DNA of 45,463 nucleotides, from NCBI GenBank assembly GCA_001689405.1, contig LUJO01000040.1, positions 1 through 45,463 of the forward strand. Reading direction: 5' to 3'. The notes beneath the pieces are model-generated. The model saw only the letters and a list, made by a program, of their open reading frames with translations, was not told the origin of the DNA and searched no databases. Below, in pieces: positions 6,813 through 15,415 of the stretch. Origin of the DNA: Candidatus Homeothermus arabinoxylanisolvens (GTDB taxonomy: Bacteria; Bacteroidota; Bacteroidia; Bacteroidales; Muribaculaceae). The position numbers and the translations under genes are program-made. The stretch's first letter is position 1. Each line of letters opens with the position of its first letter.

Positions 6813-8102
6813 ATGCAATCCAATATTTTTAAACTGACACTGGCATCGATCAGGCAGCAGCCTGTACTGAGCATTGTCACCGTGACGGGTACGGCGCTGG
6901 CCATATTTCTCATCATGGTGGTGGTCATGATGCAGCAGGTCAAGGTGGCGCCATTCTCGCCCGAGAGCAACCGCGGCCGCATTCTGCAGGCCCAGTACGG
7001 CTCCATACAGTCAATAAACGAAAGCGACGGGTGGTCGTCCAACGGCCCGATATCGGAGAAATCGGCCAAGGCGCTCTACGGGTCGCTCGCCACACCCGAG
7101 GCTGTCACCATACATCAGGCGTTTCTCGAGACTTCGGCGGCGGTCATCCCGGGCGGAAAACCGGTCGAGGTCGATCTTACCAAGACCGACGACGTGTTCT
7201 GGAAAGTGTTTGATTTCCGCTTTCTGGACGGCAAGCCCTATGACAAGGCCGCCTTTGACGCGGGCCTGAAACAGGCGGTGATAACCCGCAGTGTGGCGCG
7301 TGCGGTGTTTGGCACTGAGGATGTCACGGGCCGCGAGCTCAAGCTCGACTACAATGACTATACCGTGGTCGGAGTGGTCGAGGATGTGTCAACGCTCGCC
7401 ACCGCCGCTTATGCCCAAGTGTGGATACCTTACACCTCGTCGACCGTGGAGACGTGGAACAGCGGTCTGATGGGGGGACTGCGCGTCACTATCCTCGCCA
7501 AGTCACGCGACGACTTCGACACCATAATGAAAGAGGTGGAGCGCAGCTACGCCAAGTACAACGAGGAGATAGCCCCTACGGGATGGAAGTTCATATCACG
7601 CGGACGCCCCTATGATCAGGAGACGTCGGCCATAAGCTTTAATGCGGGCGGAGATCCTGACTTGAAGGGCGCCCGCCGCCAGCGCTTCATAGTGTACCTG
7701 ATCCTGCTTATCGTGCCGGCCATCAATCTGAGCAGCATGACCGACAGCCGCATGCGTCAGCGTGTGTCGGAGATAGGCGTGCGCCGGGCCTTCGGATGCC
7801 GCCGTGGCGAGATAGCCCTTCAGGTCATAAGCGAGAACCTGCTGATAACACTCTTTGCCGGCGCTTTGGGCTGGCTGATGAGCGTGGTGTTTGCCTATCT
7901 GTGCGGGTCCATGCTGTTCACCCAGCTTTTCAGCGATACCCTGAACCCGCCTTCGGTCGATGTGTCGATGCTGATTCAAGGCTCGACATTTCTGTGGGCG
8001 CTGCTGTTCTGCTTCATCCTGAATCTGCTTAGCAGCGGCATACCCTCTTGGCGTGCGTCGCGCACCGAAATAGTAACCGCCATAAACGGCAACAAACATT
8101 GA
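6813..8102 (+). CDS. ABC permease, MacB/FtsX type (pair 2, form A)
   Basis: Permease of 429 residues: TM1 about 17-39, periplasmic domain, TM2 about 290-310, TM3 343-365, TM4 392-412. The coupling loop is RQRVSEIGVRRAFGCRRGEI. The sequence after TM1 (VKVAPFSPESNRG) aligns with VKLAPVYPEYNRP of the permease at 3400, so this is the second copy of form A, presumably from tandem duplication of a permease pair. It follows the ATPase by 36 nt and is followed by its form-B partner after 5 nt. Confidence 0.88.
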   Translation: MQSNIFKLTLASIRQQPVLSIVTVTGTALAIFLIMVVVMMQQVKVAPFSPESNRGRILQAQYGSIQSINESDGWSSNGPISEKSAKALYGSLATPEAVTIHQAFLETSAAVIPGGKPVEVDLTKTDDVFWKVFDFRFLDGKPYDKAAFDAGLKQAVITRSVARAVFGTEDVTGRELKLDYNDYTVVGVVEDVSTLATAAYAQVWIPYTSSTVETWNSGLMGGLRVTILAKSRDDFDTIMKEVERSYAKYNEEIAPTGWKFISRGRPYDQETSAISFNAGGDPDLKGARRQRFIVYLILLIVPAINLSSMTDSRMRQRVSEIGVRRAFGCRRGEIALQVISENLLITLFAGALGWLMSVVFAYLCGSMLFTQLFSDTLNPPSVDVSMLIQGSTFLWALLFCFILNLLSSGIPSWRASRTEIVTAINGNKH

Positions 8103-8107
8103 GCGCT

Positions 8108-9346
8108 ATGGAACGTAAATTACTTAAACAGATAAAAAACGAGTGGCGCAGCAATCTGTGGCTTGCCGTGGAGCTGCTTGTGGTTAGCGTCGTGCTTTGG
8201 TTCATAGTCGACTACTTCTATGTGAAGATAACCCAATACACATTTCCGAGGGGCTTCGACGTAGAGCATTGCTACAAGATAGGAGTCAAGACCCTTTCAG
8301 AGACCAGCCCCGACTACGTGGCCGACCAGACTGCCGAAGAGCGCCGGGCCGATCGTCAGGAGCTTTTTGACCGCATACAGCGCCGTCCCGAAGTGGAGTA
8401 TGTGGCTGTAGGCTTCAACTCCTATCCCTACAACGGCAGCAACAGCGGCACATGGTTCAGCTACGATACCATAACGTGCGGAGGCTACTGCATATACCGC
8501 AACGTCACCCCCGACTTTGTAAATGTGTTTCGCTACGGAGGCACACGCGGCGAGACTCCCGAACAGCTTGCCGAAATGCTGCGCCGAGGCGAGGTGCTGC
8601 TGTCAGACAACGTGTTCATGCACGACAGTCTGCGCGTGACCGACATAGTGGGCGAGGGCATATACATGAACCGTGACACTACGGTAACCCACCGCATAGG
8701 CGCGGCCCTTAACGAGGTGAAGTATAACGACTACGGCGGCTGGGGCCATGACTTCACCATGGTGGCCTCGATCGAGGACCCCATAGACGGAAACGAGTGG
8801 TGCGTGAGGCTGTACGCCGACAAGGACCGCGACTTCATAGAGAATTTCATGGCCGATGCCGACCGCCAGTACCGTGTGGGCAACCTCTATGTGACCAATG
8901 TGAGGTCGTTTGACGACATACGGCGCAACTATCAGGTCTATATCACCAATGGCATCCGCAACAGTTGTGTGGGCATGGGCTTCCTGCTGCTCAACATATT
9001 TCTCGGCCTGTTCGGCACGTTCTGGTTCCGTGCCCAGCAGCGCGTGAGCGAGATAGCCATACGCAAGGTCAACGGCGCCACACGCGGCGACATATTCCGC
9101 CGCCTTATAGGCGAGGGGCTGCTCTTGCTTACGGTGGTCACTCCGCTGGCCGTGTTGATCGACTTCAACATAGCCCGTCTGGAGCTTAACGAGTGGTGCA
9201 TCGACGGGTATTTCTCCACGATGAGGTTTTTGACATGTACGGTCGTGGCCTACGTGCTGATGGCGCTTATGATAACGCTGGGCATAGCCATACCGGCATT
9301 CCGCGCCATGAGAATGCCCCCCGCCACGGCGCTGCACGATGAATAG
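8108..9346 (+). CDS. ABC permease, MacB/FtsX type (pair 2, form B)
   Basis: Permease of 412 residues (TM1 about 16-37, TM2 287-307, TM3 337-353, TM4 376-398) with coupling loop QQRVSEIAIRKVNGATRGDI and C-terminus MPPATALHDE. It is paralogous to the gene at 4720 (WLAVELLVVSVVLWFIVDY in TM1). The frame stays open back to 8048, but that start would lie inside the preceding gene. The ATG at 8108, just after the upstream stop, begins the family-like sequence MERKLLKQIKNEW. The last 17 nt before the stop recur in the remnant at 9377-9568. Confidence 0.88.
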   Translation: MERKLLKQIKNEWRSNLWLAVELLVVSVVLWFIVDYFYVKITQYTFPRGFDVEHCYKIGVKTLSETSPDYVADQTAEERRADRQELFDRIQRRPEVEYVAVGFNSYPYNGSNSGTWFSYDTITCGGYCIYRNVTPDFVNVFRYGGTRGETPEQLAEMLRRGEVLLSDNVFMHDSLRVTDIVGEGIYMNRDTTVTHRIGAALNEVKYNDYGGWGHDFTMVASIEDPIDGNEWCVRLYADKDRDFIENFMADADRQYRVGNLYVTNVRSFDDIRRNYQVYITNGIRNSCVGMGFLLLNIFLGLFGTFWFRAQQRVSEIAIRKVNGATRGDIFRRLIGEGLLLLTVVTPLAVLIDFNIARLELNEWCIDGYFSTMRFLTCTVVAYVLMALMITLGIAIPAFRAMRMPPATALHDE

Positions 9347-9376
9347 CAAGCGATTATAATTTTTGAATATTGGTTT

Positions 9377-9568
9377 ATGGTACGCTTTTTCAAGCAACTC
9401 TACCGCCTTTTGGCCGACAATCGCCTTCATGCCGTGATTGTGATTGTCGGCACGGCGGTTACCATGACATTTGTCATGGCGGTCGTCATAGCCGACAACA
9501 TCATGTATGCCGACCTTACGGTAAACACACTGACCGATGCGCCGGCGGTGGCGCTGCACGATGAATGA
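9377..9568 (+). pseudogene. Remnant of a third permease pair (form A start fused to form B end)
   Basis: A 63-codon open frame. Residues 1-55 look like the N-terminus and TM1 of a form-A permease (VIVIVGTAVTMTFVMAVVIA, compare GTALAIFLIMVVV at 6813). The last residues, VALHDE, match the form-B C-terminus TALHDE of the gene ending at 9346. GGCGCTGCACGATGAAT occurs identically at 9328-9344 and 9550-9566. The simplest reading is an in-frame deletion that removed nearly a whole A+B pair. The product, if made, would be a single-pass peptide and could still have a role. Confidence 0.65.
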
Positions 9569-9599
9569 CCCGCCCGTATGTATAACCGAAAATAAATAT

Positions 9600-11102
9600 A
9601 TGACCGATATGATACTTGACAAAATGATACTTAACAGACTTTTTACAGTGGCGGTGCTGATGCTTCCGCTTGTGTCGGGAGCGGAGAACCTGCGACGCTC
9701 GATAACTCTCGACGAGGCCATAACCATAGCCCGTGCGCAGAGCGTGGATGCGGCTGTGGCGCTTAACGAGCTGAAGACCGCTTACTGGGAGTACCGGACT
9801 TTCCGCGCCGACCTGCTCCCGGAGATAAACTTTCAGGCTACGGCGCCGAGCTACCGCAAGAGCTACAGTCCCTATCAGCTCGATGACGGTTCGTACACGT
9901 TTGTGCGCAACAACTTCATGCAGATGAGCGGTACGGTGTCGGTCGACCAGAACATATGGCTTACGGGCGGTACGCTGTCGCTCAACACCTCACTGGACTT
10001 CCTCAAGCAGCTTGAGGGCAACAAGTACAACCGTTTCATGTCGGTGCCCGTGGCCCTGACCCTGAGTCAGCCCATATTCGGAGTAAACCACATAAAATGG
10101 AACCGCCGCATAGAGCCGGTGCGCTATGAGGAGGCCAAGGCCCGGTTCATGAGCGCCACGGAGCAGGTGGCTATGTCGACCATCAACTATTTCTTCAATC
10201 TGCTGATGTCGAAGGAGAACCTGTCGATAGCGCGCCAGAACCTGAAAAACGCCGACAAGCTCTATGAGGTGGCCAAGGCCAAACGGGCCATGGGGCAGAT
10301 AAGCGAGAACGACCTGCTGCAGCTTGAGCTGAACAAGCTCAACGCGGTGTCGTCGCTGACCAACTGCGAGAGCCAGTTTAAAAGCGACATGTTCAAGCTG
10401 CGTTCGTTTCTGTCGCTTGACGAGACAGTGGAGCTTGAACCCGTAATACCGTCCGACATACCCAAAGCCATAGTCGGCTATGACGACGTGCTCGACAAGG
10501 CGCTGGCCAACAACTCGTTTGCCAAAAACATAAGGCGCCGTCAGCTCGAAGCCGACTATGAGGTGGCCAAGGCCAAAGGCAATATGCGCGAGATAACCCT
10601 CTACGCGCAGATAGGCTATACGGGCACCGCCGACAAGTTCGGTCCGGCCTATGACCGTCTAAAGGACAATCAGGTTGTCGAGGTAGGCTTCCGTATACCG
10701 TTGCTTGACTGGGGAAAGCGCCGCGGCAAGGTCAAGGTGGCCGAGAGCAACCGCGACGTCGTGGAGAGCCGTCTGCGTCAGGAGACAATGAACTTCAATC
10801 AGGACATATTCATACTCGTCGAGCGCTTCAACAACCAGCAGCAACAGCTCGACATATCCATAACCGCCGACAATATAGCGCAGAAGCGCTACGACACCAA
10901 TGTCGAGACATTCCTTATAGGCAAGATATCGACACTCGACCTTAACGACTCGCAGTCAAAAAAAGACGCGTCGCGTCAGGACTACATCAATCAGCTGTAT
11001 GCCTACTGGCACTATTACTACCAGCTGCGCAGCCTTACCTTATGGGATTTCAGCTCGGGAAAAAGCATCGATGCCGACATCGAGGCCATAATCAGGCAGT
11101 AA
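9600..11102 (+). CDS. TolC-family outer membrane efflux protein
   Basis: Outer-membrane channel of the tripartite pump, about 500 residues, with two OEP-type repeats: SITLDEAITIARAQSV opens the first and the second begins near VGYDDVLDKALANNS. Long alpha-helical stretches rich in Q/N/E make the periplasmic tunnel (AKAKRAMGQISENDLLQLEL is a typical helix), and the region ends near YYYQLRSLTLWDF. The signal peptide is MILNRLFTVAVLMLPLVSG. The frame is open to 9537, but that part overlaps the upstream remnant. I chose ATG 9600; 9609 and 9624 are also possible. It sits 31 nt after the permease remnant. Confidence 0.88.
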   Translation: MTDMILDKMILNRLFTVAVLMLPLVSGAENLRRSITLDEAITIARAQSVDAAVALNELKTAYWEYRTFRADLLPEINFQATAPSYRKSYSPYQLDDGSYTFVRNNFMQMSGTVSVDQNIWLTGGTLSLNTSLDFLKQLEGNKYNRFMSVPVALTLSQPIFGVNHIKWNRRIEPVRYEEAKARFMSATEQVAMSTINYFFNLLMSKENLSIARQNLKNADKLYEVAKAKRAMGQISENDLLQLELNKLNAVSSLTNCESQFKSDMFKLRSFLSLDETVELEPVIPSDIPKAIVGYDDVLDKALANNSFAKNIRRRQLEADYEVAKAKGNMREITLYAQIGYTGTADKFGPAYDRLKDNQVVEVGFRIPLLDWGKRRGKVKVAESNRDVVESRLRQETMNFNQDIFILVERFNNQQQQLDISITADNIAQKRYDTNVETFLIGKISTLDLNDSQSKKDASRQDYINQLYAYWHYYYQLRSLTLWDFSSGKSIDADIEAIIRQ

Positions 11103-11118
11103 TGTGACAAAAAAGTAG

Positions 11119-11126
11119 TACATTTG
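11119..11126 (+). promoter_or_regulatory. -7 element before the regulator genes
   Basis: TACATTTG fits TAnnTTTG and ends 5 nt before the regulator ATG. It would give the response regulator and kinase genes a basal primary-sigma promoter independent of the sigma-54 operon promoter, with an almost leaderless message. No well-placed TTG is seen 19-21 nt upstream. Confidence 0.45.
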
Positions 11127-11131
11127 CAATT

Positions 11132-12472
11132 ATGATATTGGTAGTCGATGATGATAACGCCATAAGGCTGTCGCTCAAGATGCTTCTGCAGCGGGCGGGT
11201 TACGAGGTCGTGTCGGTGCCCGGTCCGGCCGAGGCCATGGATGTGGTCAGGTCGACTGCGCCGCGTCTGGTGCTCCTCGACATGAACTTCTCACGTGCCA
11301 CATCGGGCGACGAGGGGCTTACACTGCTTAAGCAGATAAAGATATTCCGGCCTGATGTGCCGGTAATACTGATGACGGCTTGGGGCAGCATACCTCTCGC
11401 CGTGGAGGGCATACATGCCGGGGCGTTTGACTTTATCACCAAGCCGTGGGACAACCGCAATCTTCTCGAACATGTCAAAGCGGCGCTCGACATGGCGGGG
11501 CATAATGACACAGACGCCGTCGGTGAGTTTGACCGGTCGGGCATAATAGGCGACAGCCCCGCGCTCAACAAGGTGCTCGACACCGTGAGGCGCGTGGCGC
11601 GGACCGACGCCTCGGTGCTCATTATGGGCGAGAACGGCACTGGAAAGGAGCTGATAGCCGAAGCCATACACCGCAACAGCCTGCGGGCCGGCAAGCCTTT
11701 TGTCAAGGTCAATCTCGGCGGCATATCGCAGTCGCTTTTCGAGAGCGAGATGTTCGGGCATAAAAAGGGTGCGTTTACAGGGGCGGTCGCCGACAGGACG
11801 GGGCGGTTCGCTCTTGCCGACGGGGGCACTATATTTCTCGACGAGATAGGCGATCTTGACCTCGGCAGTCAGGTGAAGTTGCTGCGGGTGCTTCAGGAGC
11901 ATACTTTCGAGGTGCTCGGCGACAGCCGTCCGCGCAAGGTGGACATACGAGTGGTGTGCGCCACCAATGCCGACCTGAACAAGATGGTGGCCGAGCGCAC
12001 TTTCCGCGAGGACCTGTTTTACCGTATAAATCTTATTACGGCCGTGCTGCCGGCGCTGAGGGAGCGTCCTGAAGACATACCGTCGCTTGTCAGGCACTTC
12101 GCCGACGAGTACTGCCGCTCGTGCAGGCGTCCTAAGGCGGAGATAACGCCCGAAGCCATGGCGTATCTCGCCTCGCTGCCTTATCCGGGCAACATAAGGG
12201 AGCTTAAAAACATAGTGGAGCGCACACTTATAGTGGGCGGCACCGACGTGTATGACCGCCGGCACTTCGAGGAGCTGTACATGCAGCTGCCTCATGACAA
12301 TACGGTGCAGCCCGTGTCGTCGGAAAAACTTGAGGATGTGGAGCGCCGCACGATAATGAACATGCTTGTAAAACACAATTACAATATGTCGCGCACGGCT
12401 GCGGCTCTGGGTATATCGCGCCAGACTCTTTACAGGCGCATGGACAAGTTCGGCATAGACTATGAGGTTTAG
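11132..12472 (+). CDS. Sigma-54-dependent response regulator (NtrC/AtoC family)
   Basis: Transcription activator of 446 residues with three domains. The receiver (about 1-115) has the acidic pocket VVDDD, phospho-acceptor D50 in LVLLDMNF, and the conserved lysine in FITKPW. The AAA+ ATPase (about 135-370) has Walker A GENGTGKE, sigma-54 contact loop GAFTGA (about 213-218) and Walker B FLDEIGDL. The C-terminal Fis-type helix-turn-helix is SRTAAALGISRQTLYRRM. An intact GAFTGA predicts direct activation of RpoN holoenzyme. The gene lies 29 nt after the TolC gene and overlaps its kinase by 11 nt. Its likely target is the -24/-12 promoter at 2107 through the palindrome at 2048-2063. Confidence 0.95.
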   Translation: MILVVDDDNAIRLSLKMLLQRAGYEVVSVPGPAEAMDVVRSTAPRLVLLDMNFSRATSGDEGLTLLKQIKIFRPDVPVILMTAWGSIPLAVEGIHAGAFDFITKPWDNRNLLEHVKAALDMAGHNDTDAVGEFDRSGIIGDSPALNKVLDTVRRVARTDASVLIMGENGTGKELIAEAIHRNSLRAGKPFVKVNLGGISQSLFESEMFGHKKGAFTGAVADRTGRFALADGGTIFLDEIGDLDLGSQVKLLRVLQEHTFEVLGDSRPRKVDIRVVCATNADLNKMVAERTFREDLFYRINLITAVLPALRERPEDIPSLVRHFADEYCRSCRRPKAEITPEAMAYLASLPYPGNIRELKNIVERTLIVGGTDVYDRRHFEELYMQLPHDNTVQPVSSEKLEDVERRTIMNMLVKHNYNMSRTAAALGISRQTLYRRMDKFGIDYEV

Positions 12473-13760
12473 GTGGATATTCATAGTTCTGTCGGTCGTG
12501 CTCCTCGGCGCCAACATAGCGCTGATATGGATTATGTCGGGGCGCGGCAGTCTTGCATTTTATATAACCGAGGGTGTGGCTTTCGTAAGCCTGTTGCTGC
12601 TCTTTTTCTTCTACGGCAGAATCATAAAGCCGCTCGACACCATAGCCAACGGCATAGACCTGCTCCGCGAGCAGGACTTCAGCAGCCGGCTCTCGCCTGT
12701 GGGACAGCGCGAGGCCGACCGCATAGTGGAAATGTTCAACCGTATAATGGCCCAGCTTAAGGAGGAGCGCCTCCATGTAAGAGAACAGAACCACTTCATG
12801 GATCTGCTCATAGCCGCTTCGCCTATGGGCATAGTCATTTTTGACGGTCACGGCCGTGTGAGCATGTGCAATGACGCGGCGTCCAAGTTTCTCGGCTGCG
12901 ACTCCGTGTCGGCTCTTGTGGGGCGTCCGGTCGAGGATGCCGGCTCGGCGCTCGGGCGGATAATAGCGCGCATACCGTACGGCGGGGCTGAGACTGTGCG
13001 TCTCAGCGACTCGATGATATACCGGTGCTCGCGGCTGTCGTTTATGGACAAGGGTTACGCGCATCCGTTCGTGATGATAGAGAAGCTGACCGCCGAGGTG
13101 ATGAAAGCCGAGCGCAAGGCTTATGAAAAAGTCATAAGGATGATAGCCCATGAGGTCAACAACTCGATGGCCGGGGTGAATTCGATGCTCGACACGGTGT
13201 CGGCTGCGGTCGAGGATACCGGCGACAATGAACTTGCGGAACTTGTAAGGGTATGCGAGCAGCGCTGTATGGCCATGAGCCGTTTTATAACCTCGTTTGC
13301 CGCCGTGGTCAAGATACCCGACGCTGTGTTGTGCCGCTGCGACCTGAACGAGTGCGTCGGGGCCGCCAAAGTGCTGCTTGAAAGCATGTGCGGGCTGCGT
13401 GACGTGAGGCTGCATATGGAGCTGTGCGACGAGGAGGTGCCTGTCATGCTCGACAGGGTGCTCATGGAGCAGGCGCTGATAAATATGGTGAAGAACTCTA
13501 CGGAGAGCCTCGGGAGCGGAGGCGACGTGACAATAGTGACCTCGGCGGCGCCCCCGTCGCTTACGGTCATTGACAATGGTCCGGGCATAAGCGACGAGGT
13601 GGAGCGTAAGCTGTTCAGTCCGTTCTTCTCGACCAAGCCCGACGGACAAGGCATAGGTCTTCTGTTTATCAGCGATGTGCTCAACAAACACAGATGCACA
13701 TTCTCGCTGCGCACGGGTGATGACGGGCTTACGCGGTTTAGCGTAAGATTTCCACGCTGA
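12462..13760 (+). CDS. Sensor histidine kinase (NtrY/AtoS-like)
   Basis: Membrane sensor of 432 residues. Two N-terminal TM helices (about 4-24 and 30-50) have almost no periplasmic loop between them, suggesting it senses within or below the membrane. Then come a HAMP-like linker (RIIKPLDTIANGIDLL), a PAS domain (IAASPMGIVIFDGHGRV), the phospho-acceptor H230 in IAHEVNNSMAG, N-box NMVKNSTES, G1 DNGPGIS, F-box FSPFFSTKPDGQG and G2 GIGL. It overlaps the response regulator by 11 nt, so the two are a cognate pair. The stimulus is not visible from sequence; envelope stress or a pump substrate is plausible. Confidence 0.93.
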   Translation: MRFRWIFIVLSVVLLGANIALIWIMSGRGSLAFYITEGVAFVSLLLLFFFYGRIIKPLDTIANGIDLLREQDFSSRLSPVGQREADRIVEMFNRIMAQLKEERLHVREQNHFMDLLIAASPMGIVIFDGHGRVSMCNDAASKFLGCDSVSALVGRPVEDAGSALGRIIARIPYGGAETVRLSDSMIYRCSRLSFMDKGYAHPFVMIEKLTAEVMKAERKAYEKVIRMIAHEVNNSMAGVNSMLDTVSAAVEDTGDNELAELVRVCEQRCMAMSRFITSFAAVVKIPDAVLCRCDLNECVGAAKVLLESMCGLRDVRLHMELCDEEVPVMLDRVLMEQALINMVKNSTESLGSGGDVTIVTSAAPPSLTVIDNGPGISDEVERKLFSPFFSTKPDGQGIGLLFISDVLNKHRCTFSLRTGDDGLTRFSVRFPR

Positions 13761-13762
13761 TT

Positions 13763-13774
13763 CCGACATGTCGG
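13763..13774. promoter_or_regulatory. Palindrome between kinase and EcsC-like gene
   Basis: CCGACATGTCGG is a perfect 12-bp palindrome 3 nt after the kinase stop and 40 nt before the next ATG. TCCGA/TCGG half-sites also occur in the efflux palindrome at 2048-2063 but with a 2-nt rather than 4-nt gap. It could be a regulator site or the stem of a weak terminator. Confidence 0.3.
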
Positions 13775-13814
13775 CCCGATATTTGTTATAGCTACAGAAC
13801 GCAAATCATAATAT

Positions 13815-14558
13815 ATGGCCGACAGAACTTTATGGAACAAGATCATAGACAACGCCCTCTCGTCAGATGTGCTGAGGGTAGACCGCGCCGATTTTATAAA
13901 AGCGCAGATGTCGCCCTACATGCCCGGACTCGACCGTGAGGCTGCGGAGGTGATTTCGCCGCGGCAGCTTATGGACCGCCGCGACTTCGACCGGCTTGTA
14001 AAGAAGAACGTGGACTATCATATGAGGCTGGCGTGTCTGGCCTCGGCCGGTGCCGGTCTCGGCGGCGGGTGGTTTTTGCTCGGCACCATACCCGCCGACA
14101 TTCTCCAGTTCTATTCGCATGCCATAGTGCTGCTTAAGAAGATGCTGTATCTTTACGGCTGGCCGCAGCTTACGGGGCGGTCGGGCTGTATGGACGACGA
14201 GTCGCGGCGCATAGTGACGCTTTTTCTCGGCGAGATGATGGGCGCGGGCATAGTATCGGCCCTTGCAGGAGAGGTGGCCGAGGCCGCGGTCAAGCAGGCT
14301 GCCATAAGGCTGCCGCAGAACGCCGCCGTGCAGGCGGCCGTGAACAGCGCCATGGAGTATGTGATCAAGACCACCGGGGTAAAGCTGTCGAAAGACGCCG
14401 TAGGCCGCGGCGTGGCGAAAGTGGTGCCGTTCATCGGCGCTCCGATATCGGCCGCCATAACCTACCGTACGTTCCGTGTCATGGCCTCAAGGCTCAGAAA
14501 GACGCTTGAGTCGGAAGCGTTTCCGGTGGTGGAGAAGGTGCTCGCCCTGAAAAAATGA
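13815..14558 (+). CDS. EcsC-like protein
   Basis: A 247-residue protein that resembles the EcsC family (named after a protein in the Bacillus ecs locus, biochemical role unknown). The family-like core is a glycine-rich hydrophobic stretch (ASAGAGLGGGWFLLGTIPADI, about 76-96) followed by LQFYSHAIVLLKKMLYLYGW. A second hydrophobic segment near GRGVAKVVPFIGAPISAAITY (about 196-216) suggests membrane association. It sits 54 nt after the kinase gene and may be co-transcribed with the regulators, although a palindrome and a GATATTTG -7-like box lie between. Family assignment is by eye. Confidence 0.55.
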   Translation: MADRTLWNKIIDNALSSDVLRVDRADFIKAQMSPYMPGLDREAAEVISPRQLMDRRDFDRLVKKNVDYHMRLACLASAGAGLGGGWFLLGTIPADILQFYSHAIVLLKKMLYLYGWPQLTGRSGCMDDESRRIVTLFLGEMMGAGIVSALAGEVAEAAVKQAAIRLPQNAAVQAAVNSAMEYVIKTTGVKLSKDAVGRGVAKVVPFIGAPISAAITYRTFRVMASRLRKTLESEAFPVVEKVLALKK

Positions 14559-14685
14559 CGTTGTTATCAAGCACTCTTTTAGGCTTTTGCGATAAAAAGT
14601 AACGAAGCCGTTCAACTTTCATCGTTTAATGTTGTTTAAGTTATTGTAATTTAAATTCACGTTAATCAAACTAAAAACGATTATT

Positions 14686-15204
14686 ATGAAGAGGTATTTA
14701 CTTGTTATCGCTGCTGTTGTCGCCATATTTACAACTGCCAGCGCCCAGCGTACCGAATTGACCGCAAGTTACGGCGGGTATACACAGATGGACGCCATGG
14801 ACTGTCATGACGGCGGCGGTGATGTCAACACCGCGTGGGGTGCGTTGAACTTAGGCGTCAACTTCAATATCGCGCCTAATTTTTGGATCGGTCCTTCGTA
14901 CACGTTCTCCAGCACGTCGCGCAAGCATCACTCCGACAATAAGTTCTATTATCATGCCATTATGCTTAACGGACGTTACAATTATTACCGCAACTCGATT
15001 GTCACCGTGTACGGCAAGGTGGGCATAGGCTCGATCATCACGCACGAGACTTATGACGACGAGTCGGAAAACAAGGGCTATTTCGCGTTTCAGATTACTC
15101 CGGTGGGCGCACAGGTGGGCCTGAGTGATGTTGTGTCGATATTCGGCGAGGCCGGTTTCGGTGCACAGGGTCTCATACAGGTCGGATTCAAGATTCATCT
15201 CTGA
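14686..15204 (+). CDS. Small outer-membrane beta-barrel protein
   Basis: 172 residues with a clear signal peptide MKRYLLVIAAVVAIFTTASA, probably cut before QRTELTASYGG. The mature part shows alternating polar/aromatic strands (NFWIGPSYTFSS, HAIMLNGRYNYYR, VTVYGKVGIGSI) and ends in IQVGFKIHL, a typical C-terminal barrel strand. Size and pattern fit an eight-stranded OmpX/OmpW-like barrel of unknown function. It is transcribed alone, with a 127-nt upstream gap in which I see no convincing promoter, and is followed by a terminator at 15244. Confidence 0.65.
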   Translation: MKRYLLVIAAVVAIFTTASAQRTELTASYGGYTQMDAMDCHDGGGDVNTAWGALNLGVNFNIAPNFWIGPSYTFSSTSRKHHSDNKFYYHAIMLNGRYNYYRNSIVTVYGKVGIGSIITHETYDDESENKGYFAFQITPVGAQVGLSDVVSIFGEAGFGAQGLIQVGFKIHL

Positions 15205-15243
15205 AAAAGAGGGTTAACCCATTGTTTTATATAGTATGGTTTT

Positions 15244-15274
15244 CAGGCGCGGCGATATCGGTTCGTCGCGCCTG
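15244..15274 (+). terminator. Hairpin after the beta-barrel gene
   Basis: CAGGCGCGGCGA pairs with TCGTCGCGCCTG around a 7-nt loop (12 bp, one G-U), followed by TGAGTTTCTT. The stem is strong but the T-run is modest. It lies 39 nt after the stop of the barrel gene. Confidence 0.6.
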
Positions 15275-15366
15275 TGAGTTTCTTAATATATATTAATGGG
15301 TGACTGTTGTTTCATTCTGATTGTAAATGAATGTTAACATCGGGACAGAAACGGGGGTGCGGAGTG

Positions 15367-15396
15367 TTGTATAGTAAGGCTAAGGCTTTAACTTTG
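15367..15396 (+). promoter_or_regulatory. Promoter of the acyl-CoA synthetase gene
   Basis: TTG at 15367-15369 and TAACTTTG at 15389-15396 are 19 nt apart, an excellent match to the Bacteroidota promoter. The start would be around 15401, giving a 15-nt leader. Confidence 0.7.
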
Positions 15397-15415
15397 TCAA
15401 GTAAAATACTGATTT

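Noticed and set aside
8603..9727. Long minus-strand open frame (374 codons) opposite the last permease and remnant
   Set aside because: Antisense to well-supported genes; His/Arg/Tyr-rich composition is what the reverse of biased codons produces, and no domain is visible.
12228..13769. Long minus-strand open frame (513 codons) opposite the histidine kinase
   Set aside because: The plus-strand kinase has every catalytic box; the antisense product is low in recognisable structure and is a codon-bias shadow.
13771..13787. Possible second sigma-54 promoter before the EcsC-like gene
   Set aside because: The sequence has three mismatches, including GT instead of GC at -12; a GATATTTG housekeeping-like -7 box fits equally well.
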